From Xylophilus ampelinus (GTDB lineage: Bacteria > Pseudomonadota > Gammaproteobacteria > Burkholderiales > Burkholderiaceae_C): DNA of 64,000 bases. Positions 44,867 through 51,893 of the stretch are shown here, one piece after another (the stretch's first letter is position 1; every line of letters begins with the position of its first letter). A program made the translations under genes and the position numbers. Where the stretch lies: contig NZ_CABFMN010000106.1 in NCBI RefSeq assembly GCF_901875635.1, positions 62,001-126,000 on the forward strand. The letters run 5' to 3'. Under the pieces are notes generated by a model. The model saw nothing but the letters and a program-made list of their open reading frames with translations, ran no database searches and was not told where the DNA came from.

Positions 44867-47416
44867 TCAGCCCAGCCAGGCCGGCACGCCGCGCACCGTG
44901 GCCTCGCTGAGCAGGCCCTGCGCGGTGGCGATGTGCCAGAGCAGCGCCACGTTGTCGAGCGTGGCCCGTGCGCGCGGGCCGAGGTGGCCCGAGGCCGAAC
45001 GCGCCACCAGGTAGACGCCCACGACGCCCAGCACCGCCAGGTGGAAGCCCTGGTAGGCCAGCAGCACGCCCACCGCCGCGCTCCAGCCGTCGGCCGTCGG
45101 CCGCAGTCCCACCGCAGAGTGCCCGGCCAGGGCCGATGCGAAGGCGCCGGCCACACACAGCAACGCCAGCACGGTGCGCAGCCGCAGCCCGTGTTGGGCA
45201 CGGGCTCCCTCGCCGAGCCGCGCGCGCGTGCTCCAGGTCATGAGCAGCGAACCGGCGAGCAGCAGCGCCGCGTTGGCGCCCGAGGCGGCGGCCGGTGCCA
45301 GCGAGGCGCCGGGAGGCGGGCACACATCCAGCGCCATGGCCAGGTGCACGTAGGTGTACAGAAAGGAAGCGAGGACGGCGAAGTCCACCACGCCCAGCAC
45401 CACCACGGCCCACCACGAGTGCGAGCCCCGGCCGGTCGCGCGGACGGGCACGGACACGCCATCGGCAATCTCGGCACGGTCGGCCGGCGCAGCGCGGTCC
45501 GAGCCCCACAGCCAGACCACCATCGACGCGATGGCGCCGGCACCGAAGACGAAGGCCGGCACCACCCACTCCACCGTGAGCAGCAGGAAGAAGCCGGCCG
45601 TGCCGACCGCCGCCAGGAAGGGCGGCCACCCGTCGGTGGGCAGGCGCAGCAGGTGCAGCGGCCGGGCGGCGCGCACGCTGGTCACCAGCGTCTCGCGGCC
45701 GCCGAAGACGGTGCCGGGCAGCCAGTGGCGGCCGGCCTCGACCTCCTCGGCCAGCGTGGGCTTGTCCCACAGCGGCTCGGTGCTGCTCACCTGCGGGATG
45801 CTTCGCACGCCGTAGTCGCGCGGTGGCAGCCATTCGAGCGTGCCGGCACGCCACGGGTTGCCATGATCGCGCTCGGGCCGGCGCAGCGCGCGCACCGCAT
45901 CGACCAAGCACAGCAGCACGCCCAGCGCGAAGACGAAGGCGCCGACCGTGGACAGCAGGTTCAGCAGGTTCCAGCCCAGCCCGTCGGCATAGGTGTACAC
46001 GCGCCGAGGCATGCCCAGCAGGCCCGCGACGTGCATCGGGAAGAAGGCCAGGTTGAAGCCGCCGAACATCAGGCCGAAGACCCAGCGGCCCAGCCGCTCC
46101 GACAGGCGCGCGCCATTGAACACCGGCAGCCAGTAGTAGATGGCCGCGAAGACCGGGAACACCATGCCGCCGATGAGCACGTAGTGCAGGTGGGCGACGA
46201 TGAAGTAGCTGTCGTGCGCCTGCCAGTCGAAGGGCAGCACCGCCACCATGACGCCGGTCAGGCCGCCCAGCACGAAGATGAAGTGGAAGCCCAGCAGGAA
46301 GAGCGTGGGCGACTGCGCGCGCACCCGCCCGCGCCAGAAGGTGGCGATCCACGCGAAGACCTGCAGCCCGCTCGGGATGGCCACCAGGAAGCTGGCCATC
46401 GACGTCAGCACCAGCGCCGTGATGCCGATGCCGGTGGCGAACATGTGGTGGATCCAAAGCAGGAAGCTCACCACGCCCACGCCCACGAGCGCCCACACGA
46501 CCGCGCGCTGCCCCACCAGCGGCGTGCCGGCCATCGTCGGCACCATCATCGAGACCATGCCCGCGGCCGGCAGGAAGATGATGTAGACCTCGGGGTGCCC
46601 GAAGAACCAGAACAGGTGCTGCCACAGCACCGGGTCGCCGCCGCGCTGCGGCAGGAAGAAGGGCCAGTCGAAAGCCCGCTCCAGCTCCAGCAGCGTGGTG
46701 GCGGCGATCACCGCCGGGAAGGCGAAGACGATCATCACCGCGCTCACCAGCACCGCCCAGGCGAACACCGGCATGCGGCCCAGCGTCATGCCCGGCGCGC
46801 GGGTGAAAAGGATGCCGATGATCAGCTCGATCGCACCGGCGATGGCCGAGATCTCGATGAAGCCGATGCCCAGCAGCCAGAAGTCGGCGCCGACGCCGGG
46901 CGAGTACTGCTTGCTGGTGAGCGGCGGGTACATGAACCAGCCGCCGTCGGGCGAGGCGCCGAAGAACACGGTGCAGAAGAAGGCAAGCCCGCCGATCGCG
47001 TAGGCCCAGAAGGCGTAGGCCGACAGCCGCGGGAACGGCAGGTCGCGCGCGCCCAGCATGCCCGGCAGCAGGTAGACCGCGATCGCCTCCACGATGGGCA
47101 CCGCGAACAGGAACATCATCACCGTGCCGTGCATGGTGAAGAGCTGGTTGTAGGTGGCGGCGCCCACCAGGTCGTTGCCCGGCACGGCCAGCTGCGCGCG
47201 CATCAGCAGCGCCAGGATGCCGCCCAGCACGAAGAACACCATCGCGGCCACGATGTAGTAGGCGCCGATGTGCGTGTTGTTGACGGCCGTGAAGCGCAGC
47301 CAGCCGCGCGGCCCTTTCCAGGCGCGCTCCAGCGCCTCGCGCTCGCCGGGCGGGCGCGGCAGCGTGCTGGGGAAACGCCCGCCTTCTTCTGGCATCACTT
47401 CAATCCGCTCAGCCAT
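44867..47416 (-). CDS. Cytochrome c oxidase, fused subunit I-III
   Basis: The 849-residue membrane protein joins subunit I (about 1-560, 12 helices) to a subunit III-like domain (about 590-849). Haem and CuB ligands are present: His96, and His274 in FFGHPEVYIIFLP with Glu276 and cross-link Tyr278, His323-His324 in WIHHMFATG, and the late HLHYVL and HDSYFIVAHLHY pair. It reduces oxygen at the inner membrane. Three proton-channel positions differ from canonical A1 oxidases (see findings): Val114, Ser132 and Gln352, counting from ATG 47416. This start has GAGGA about nine bases upstream; it overlaps subunit II by 22 bases. ATG 47395 (one-base overlap) is possible. Confidence 0.93.
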   Translation of the reverse strand: MAERIEVMPEEGGRFPSTLPRPPGEREALERAWKGPRGWLRFTAVNNTHIGAYYIVAAMVFFVLGGILALLMRAQLAVPGNDLVGAATYNQLFTMHGTVMMFLFAVPIVEAIAVYLLPGMLGARDLPFPRLSAYAFWAYAIGGLAFFCTVFFGASPDGGWFMYPPLTSKQYSPGVGADFWLLGIGFIEISAIAGAIELIIGILFTRAPGMTLGRMPVFAWAVLVSAVMIVFAFPAVIAATTLLELERAFDWPFFLPQRGGDPVLWQHLFWFFGHPEVYIIFLPAAGMVSMMVPTMAGTPLVGQRAVVWALVGVGVVSFLLWIHHMFATGIGITALVLTSMASFLVAIPSGLQVFAWIATFWRGRVRAQSPTLFLLGFHFIFVLGGLTGVMVAVLPFDWQAHDSYFIVAHLHYVLIGGMVFPVFAAIYYWLPVFNGARLSERLGRWVFGLMFGGFNLAFFPMHVAGLLGMPRRVYTYADGLGWNLLNLLSTVGAFVFALGVLLCLVDAVRALRRPERDHGNPWRAGTLEWLPPRDYGVRSIPQVSSTEPLWDKPTLAEEVEAGRHWLPGTVFGGRETLVTSVRAARPLHLLRLPTDGWPPFLAAVGTAGFFLLLTVEWVVPAFVFGAGAIASMVVWLWGSDRAAPADRAEIADGVSVPVRATGRGSHSWWAVVVLGVVDFAVLASFLYTYVHLAMALDVCPPPGASLAPAAASGANAALLLAGSLLMTWSTRARLGEGARAQHGLRLRTVLALLCVAGAFASALAGHSAVGLRPTADGWSAAVGVLLAYQGFHLAVLGVVGVYLVARSASGHLGPRARATLDNVALLWHIATAQGLLSEATVRGVPAWLG

Positions 47417-48357
47417 GCGGCGATGTCCTCGATGGCCGCGGGCGGCAGCCGGTGCTCGCCGGCCGGCATGCGCGCGCCCGGCTTGAGCTGCTGCGTGTGG
47501 GCCACCCACTCGCGCATCGTCTCGGGCGTGTTGGGCACAGTGGCAGCGCCCAGCGACAGCCGGCCGCCCACGTGCGTGAGGTCGGGGCCGCGGCGCACGT
47601 CGCGCCCGTCCGGGTCCGGCGAGGTCACGCCGCGCACGGCGTGGCAGGCGTCGCAGCGATGGGCCAGGAAGGCTTCGCGGCCGGCCTGCACGCTGCGCTC
47701 CGCGTGCGGCGCCACGGGTCGTGCCTGCGCATCGGCCCAGGCCTCGAAGTCGGCCGGCGCCAACGCCACCACGTCGAGCGCCATGCGCGCATGCTGCTCG
47801 CCGCAGTATTCGGCGCACTGCCCGCGCCAGCGGCCCGGCGCGTCGGCCTGCAGCAGCAGGTGCTGCATGCGGCCGGGCACCATGTCCATCTTGCCGCCGA
47901 GCGCCGGCACCCAGAAGCTGTGGATCACGTCCTCACTGGCGAGTGCGAAGTACACCGGCCGCCCGGCCGGCAGCCGGATTTCGTTGGCCGTCGCGAAGCG
48001 GCGCCCGGTGCTCGGGTCGTCGTAGCGCACCTCCCACCACCACATGCGGCCGGTGACCGCGACGACCAGCGCGTCCGCCGGCGGCACCGGCCGCCAGGCG
48101 GGGCGGTGCCGCTCGCCGTAGACGAAGAGCGCCGACAGCACGGCGACCGGGAACGCGATGCCGCCGCCCAGCAGCCACCAGCGCGCCCACACCGGGCGCG
48201 GCCCACCGCGCAGCGACATCGCCAGCAGCAGCATCACGCCGCCGAAGATGAGCACGGCGCCGACGGTCAGCACCGTGGTCACTTCCAGCAGCGTGTCGGC
48301 CACCGGGCCGGCGACGTGCAGCGCCGACTGCGCCGGCTGGGCGGCAGGAGCACTCAT
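47395..48357 (-). CDS. Cytochrome c oxidase subunit II with C-terminal cytochrome c domain
   Basis: The 320-residue protein has two N-terminal membrane helices (about 25-50 and 62-82), the CuA domain with SEDVIHSFWVPALGGKMDMV and the CuA ligand set CAEYCGEQHARM, and a C-terminal haem c domain with CDACH and a Met ligand region near ARMPAGEHRLPP. Subunit II with its own cytochrome c makes this a caa3-like oxidase. The haem domain is followed by PPAAIEDIAAWLSGLK. Its start at ATG 48357 overlaps the upstream small cytochrome c stop (ATGA), and its 3' end overlaps subunit I. No CtaG/Cox11 or haem A synthase gene is in the window. Confidence 0.93.
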   Translation of the reverse strand: MSAPAAQPAQSALHVAGPVADTLLEVTTVLTVGAVLIFGGVMLLLAMSLRGGPRPVWARWWLLGGGIAFPVAVLSALFVYGERHRPAWRPVPPADALVVAVTGRMWWWEVRYDDPSTGRRFATANEIRLPAGRPVYFALASEDVIHSFWVPALGGKMDMVPGRMQHLLLQADAPGRWRGQCAEYCGEQHARMALDVVALAPADFEAWADAQARPVAPHAERSVQAGREAFLAHRCDACHAVRGVTSPDPDGRDVRRGPDLTHVGGRLSLGAATVPNTPETMREWVAHTQQLKPGARMPAGEHRLPPAAIEDIAAWLSGLK

Positions 48358-48764
48358 TCCAGCGCGTGCAGGTAAGCCGCCATCGCCAGCGCATCGTCGG
48401 CCGAAGCACCCATGGACGGCATGGTGGTCGTGGGCACCAGCGCGTGCGGATCGGCAATCCATGCGGCGAGAAGCGGCAGCTCGTTGGGCAGCCGGCCGGC
48501 GATGTAGCTGCGCTGCCCGAAGCCGTCCAGCGCACCCGCCTGCCGTCCGCGTGCGTCGGCCACGCCGGGAATGGCGTGGCAACTGCCGCACTGGTACTGC
48601 GCCAGCAGCACGCGGCCTCGTTCGATCCGCTCGGCGGTGGCAGCCTCCCCCACGGCACCCTGTTTGCCGCCATTGCAACCGCCCAGGACGAGCAGCATCA
48701 CGAGTACCCCCGCGCCGCGCCAAGGGACCCGAAGACGCGGACCGGCGAGAGGCGTCGAGAACAT
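48354..48764 (-). CDS. Lipoprotein cytochrome c
   Basis: The 136-residue protein has a lipoprotein signal peptide (VLVMLLVLGGC lipobox, lipidated Cys near residue 30) followed by a class I cytochrome c domain with haem motif CGSCH and C-terminal ligand region TTTMPSMGASADDALAMAAY. A membrane-anchored cytochrome c in front of subunits II and I probably feeds electrons to the oxidase. It is the first gene of the oxidase operon; the divergent gene (48828) also encodes a cytochrome c. The frame is open upstream but ATG 48764 gives a clean signal peptide. Confidence 0.88.
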   Translation of the reverse strand: MFSTPLAGPRLRVPWRGAGVLVMLLVLGGCNGGKQGAVGEAATAERIERGRVLLAQYQCGSCHAIPGVADARGRQAGALDGFGQRSYIAGRLPNELPLLAAWIADPHALVPTTTMPSMGASADDALAMAAYLHALE

Positions 48765-48827
48765 GGCCCATTGTTGCGGGCCTGCAGCGGCGTCGGCCGA
48801 CACGATCGCAACGCCTCGCGTCGGACA

Positions 48828-49712
48828 ATGCCTCGACCGATGGGCACGCTCAAGACCGCCACGATCACCCTCGCCGTCGCGGTGGCGCTCGGCGCGGCCG
48901 CGGGCGCGGTGGTGGTGCAGGCCGGGCTCTACGACGTCGCGGCGACGAAGCAGCACTTCCAGTCTGTCTACTCGCTGCTTGAGCACGCGATGCATCGCTC
49001 GGTGCGGCTGCGGGCACGCGACATCGAGGGCCCCGCCATGCACGACGCCGACCGCATCGCACGCGGCGCGGCCTGCTACCAGCAGAAATGCGTGCAGTGC
49101 CACGGCGGGCCCGGGGTGGCGCAGGGCGAGATCGGCCGCAGCATGCAGCCCCTGCCCGGCCCCCTGGTCGATGCGCGCCAGCGCTGGCAGCCCCGGGAGC
49201 TGTACTGGATCACGCGCCACGGCATCAAGATGAGCGGCATGCCGGCCTGGGAGCATCGCCTGTCGGATGCGGACTTGTGGGCGGTGGTGGCTTTCGTCCA
49301 CGCGCTGCCCACACTCACGCCCGAGCGCTACGCCGCGATGACGGGCGGCCGATGGCGCGTCACGTCGGAAGACGGCCAGCCCGACGCGGCACCGACCGCC
49401 TGCGGCCCTGCTGCCGACGCACCGCTGCGGGTGGCCGACGCGGCGCGGGGGCAGCGCGCGCTGACGCAGTACGCCTGCAATGCCTGCCACACCATCCCCG
49501 GCGTGACGGGCTCGCAGGTGCAGGTCGGCCCGCCGCTGGACGGCATGGGCCGCCGCACGCGCATCGCCGGCGTGCTCGACCACACGCCGGAAGGCATGGT
49601 GCGCTGGCTGCGCGAGACCCAGGCCGTGAAGCCGGGCACCGCCATGCCGCAGATGGGCGTGACCGAACAGGACGCGCGCGACATCGCGGCGTACCTGCAG
49701 ACGCTGCGCTGA
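48828..49712 (+). CDS. Diheme cytochrome c, membrane-anchored
   Basis: The 294-residue protein has an N-terminal hydrophobic anchor (TATITLAVAVALGAAAGAVVV) and two cytochrome c domains with motifs CVQCH (about residue 88) and CNACH (about 221). Ligand methionines are in MSGMPAWEHRL and MPQMGVTEQDA. It diverges from the oxidase operon with 63 bases between, so both probably share a promoter region and this cytochrome may be a donor to the same oxidase. ATG 48840 (MGTLKTATI) is an alternative start that removes four residues. It converges with a LysR gene 12 bases after its stop. Confidence 0.88.
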   Translation: MPRPMGTLKTATITLAVAVALGAAAGAVVVQAGLYDVAATKQHFQSVYSLLEHAMHRSVRLRARDIEGPAMHDADRIARGAACYQQKCVQCHGGPGVAQGEIGRSMQPLPGPLVDARQRWQPRELYWITRHGIKMSGMPAWEHRLSDADLWAVVAFVHALPTLTPERYAAMTGGRWRVTSEDGQPDAAPTACGPAADAPLRVADAARGQRALTQYACNACHTIPGVTGSQVQVGPPLDGMGRRTRIAGVLDHTPEGMVRWLRETQAVKPGTAMPQMGVTEQDARDIAAYLQTLR

Positions 49713-49724
49713 ACGCGGCCGCCT

Positions 49725-50633
49725 TCAGGCGGATCGCGGCAGCAGCGCCGGCACCAGCGGGCGCTTCAGCCGGTCGCGCCACCATTGCAGCGCCTTGCCC
49801 TCGGAACCGGTCTTCCAGGCGAGCCAGAAGGATTCGGGCGCACGCTCCTCTTCGGTCTTCAGCGCCACCAGGCTGCCGCGCGCGAGGTCGGCCTCGATGC
49901 AGGCGCGCGGCAGGAAGCCGTGGCCCAGGCCGCTGCGCTGGCAGGCGATCTTGGCGGCCATGGTGGGCACGGTGATGCGCGGCTGGCCCGCCAGCAGGCC
50001 CACGGTGCGCTCCGACAAGGCGCGCGCGGTGTCGCCGACCACGATCGCGTTGTGTTCCATGAGGTCGCTGCGGCGCAGTGCGCGACGCACGCGCGCCAGC
50101 GGGTGGGCCGGCGCGACGCAGAACACGAACTCCAGCGTGCCGGCCATGAAGACCTGGTAGCCGCCGCCGACCGGCCCCTCGCCCGCGGCGATGACGATGT
50201 CCGCGCGCCCGTCGCGCAGCGCCTCCCAGGTGCCCGTGAGCGCCTCGCAGCCGATGCGCAGGCGTGTGCCGCAGCGCAGCGCCTCGAAGGCTGCGATGTC
50301 GTCCATCAGCGCATCGGTGGGTACGAGCGAGTCGTGCACCAGCCGCAGTTCGGCCTCGTAGCCGGTCGCGACCTGGCGCATGCGCGATTCCAGCGCGCCG
50401 GCCGCGGTGAGCAGCCAGCGCCCCTCGTCCAGCATCTCGCGCCCCGCCGCGGTCAGCGACACGCGCGGACCATGGCGCTCGAACAGTCGCAGGCCCAGTT
50501 GCTCCTCGAGCTTGGCCACGGCGTAGGAGACGGTCGAGGGCACCCGGTTCAGCCGCGCCGCCGCGGCCGCGAAGGAGCCGTGCAGGGCGATGGCATCGAC
50601 CAGTTCGATGGCGTCGAGGGTCAGCTTGAGCAT
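49725..50633 (-). CDS. LysR-family transcriptional regulator
   Basis: The 302-residue regulator has the N-terminal HTH (LDAIELVDAIALHGSFAAAA, RLNRVPSTVSYAVAKLEEQL, then LFERHGPRVSLTAAGREML) and a C-terminal effector domain of about 210 residues. It belongs to the branch with the pattern VPSTVSYAV (PtxR/AbgR-like). It diverges from the isochorismatase operon, and an inverted repeat with 8-base arms lies 21 bases upstream of its start, so autoregulation plus control of the divergent genes is likely. Its 3' end converges with the diheme cytochrome. Confidence 0.92.
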   Translation of the reverse strand: MLKLTLDAIELVDAIALHGSFAAAAARLNRVPSTVSYAVAKLEEQLGLRLFERHGPRVSLTAAGREMLDEGRWLLTAAGALESRMRQVATGYEAELRLVHDSLVPTDALMDDIAAFEALRCGTRLRIGCEALTGTWEALRDGRADIVIAAGEGPVGGGYQVFMAGTLEFVFCVAPAHPLARVRRALRRSDLMEHNAIVVGDTARALSERTVGLLAGQPRITVPTMAAKIACQRSGLGHGFLPRACIEADLARGSLVALKTEEERAPESFWLAWKTGSEGKALQWWRDRLKRPLVPALLPRSA

Positions 50634-50653
50634 GTGCGATTGCCTGTTTTTTG

Positions 50654-50674
50654 ATCATCGACATTTTCGATGAT
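50654..50674. promoter_or_regulatory. Candidate LysR operator, inverted repeat
   Basis: ATCATCGA-CATTT-TCGATGAT has 8-base perfect arms around a five-base centre and includes the T-N11-A spacing typical of LysR boxes. It is 21 bases upstream of the LysR start and AT-rich compared with its surroundings. Confidence 0.7.
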
Positions 50675-50811
50675 AAGCCCGCGAACAATTCGTTCATCGG
50701 TATTGAATGGCAGGCGAAGATTCGTCCCGATTAATCGCACTCAAGAGCGAAACGCGCCGATCCGACCGCCTGAAAGCGATTGTGAATGAATTCGATGAAT
50801 CGCAGGATCAC

Positions 50812-50850
50812 TTGCACATCGCTGCCGCTGGAGCGGCGGCAAATGTGCAA
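50812..50850 (+). promoter_or_regulatory. Hairpin in the leader of the isochorismatase operon
   Basis: TTGCACAT (50812-50819) and ATGTGCAA (50843-50850) are perfect complements, and the inner GCTGCCGCT/AGCGGCGGC pairs with one mismatch, so the 39-base element folds into a single long hairpin. It lies about 90 bases upstream of the isochorismatase ATG. It may be a second regulator site or a leader structure. Between it and the gene I see only the ribosome site AAGGAG (50926). Confidence 0.6.
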
Positions 50851-50938
50851 AGCGGTCCACCAATCGACAAGACAACCCGCCCTGCTCTTTCGCAGCATCC
50901 ACGGCCACCGCCATCAGCCCCAAGCAAGGAGTCCTTCC

Positions 50939-51592
50939 ATGTCCATCCAGGCCACCCCCGTCCCCGGCGCCACCCTGCTCAAGCCGCAGGACCACACGCT
51001 CGTCATGATCGACTTCCAGTCGCAGATGGCCTTCGCGACCAAGTCGATCGACGCCACCCTGCTGCGCAACAACGCGGCGCTGGTCGCCCAGGCGGCGGCG
51101 GGCTTCGGCGTGTCGACCATCCTCACGACCGTGGCCGAGAAGAGCTTCTCGGGCCCCATGTTCAGCGAGATCACCGAGGCCTTTCCCGGCCAGGCGATGC
51201 TCGACCGCACGTCGATGAACACCTGGGAGGACGCCCCCGTCATCGCCCGCATCAACGAGATCGGCAAGCCGCGCATCGTGCTCGCGGGCCTGTGGACGGG
51301 CGTGTGCATCGTCGGCCCCGCCCTGTCGGCGATCGACCAGGGCTTCGAGGTGTACGTGATCGCCGACGCCTGCGGCGACATCTCCACCGAAGCACATGAC
51401 CGCGCCATGGACCGGATGGTGCAGGCCGGCGCGCGGCCGATGACCTCGCTGCAGTACCTGCTCGAGTTGCAGCGCGACTGGGCGCGCGCCGAGACCTACG
51501 AGCTCACCACCGGCATCGCGCGCCGCTGGGGTGGCGCCTACGGCCTGGGCGTGACCTACGCCAAGTCGATGTTCAACGCCCACGAAGGCTGA
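50939..51592 (+). CDS. Isochorismatase-family (YcaC-like) cysteine hydrolase
   Basis: The 217-residue protein has the catalytic Asp in TLVMIDFQSQMAFAT, the Lys region AEKSFSGPMF, and the nucleophile Cys in IVLAGLWTGVCIVGPAL. YcaC-type members are cysteine hydrolases for small amides or nicotinamidase-like substrates; the true substrate here is unknown. AAGGAG lies seven bases before the ATG. It leads an operon with XapX, amidohydrolase, DoxX and MFS genes, under the divergent LysR. The amidohydrolase would fit hydrolysis of an amide or cyclic amide. Confidence 0.88.
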   Translation: MSIQATPVPGATLLKPQDHTLVMIDFQSQMAFATKSIDATLLRNNAALVAQAAAGFGVSTILTTVAEKSFSGPMFSEITEAFPGQAMLDRTSMNTWEDAPVIARINEIGKPRIVLAGLWTGVCIVGPALSAIDQGFEVYVIADACGDISTEAHDRAMDRMVQAGARPMTSLQYLLELQRDWARAETYELTTGIARRWGGAYGLGVTYAKSMFNAHEG

Positions 51593-51608
51593 AGCGGGCA
51601 CGGCACCC

Positions 51609-51893
51609 ATGAAGCCCTACGTCCTGGCACTCGCGCTCGGCCTGCTGGTCGGCGTGATCTACGGCCTGTTCCAGGTGCGCTCGCCGGCACCGCCGGTGAT
51701 CGCGCTGGTCGGGCTGCTCGGCATCCTGGCCGGCGAGCAGATCCCGCCCCTGCTGAAGCAATGGTTCCGGCCCGAGGCGCACGCCACCTCGTGGCTGCAC
51801 GAGCAGGTCAAGCCCCATGTCTTCGGCGAGTTGCCGCAGTGCGCGAAGAAGCCTTCCGCCCGTGCGGGCGCCGCGCCGGGGCAGGACGCATGA
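51609..51893 (+). CDS. XapX-domain (DUF1427) small membrane protein
   Basis: The 94-residue protein has two hydrophobic helices with the XapX pattern LLVGVIYGLFQVRSPAPPVI, followed by ALVGLLGILAGEQ. The rest is a polar tail of about 45 residues. Function is not known for the family; members often sit next to isochorismatase or amidohydrolase genes, as here. It starts 16 bases after the isochorismatase stop and overlaps the amidohydrolase gene by four bases. Confidence 0.82.
   Translation: MKPYVLALALGLLVGVIYGLFQVRSPAPPVIALVGLLGILAGEQIPPLLKQWFRPEAHATSWLHEQVKPHVFGELPQCAKKPSARAGAAPGQDA

Noticed and set aside
44933..48025. 1030-residue open frame on the plus strand
   Set aside because: It is antisense to the cytochrome oxidase genes and is full of His, Arg and Gln without any recognisable motif.
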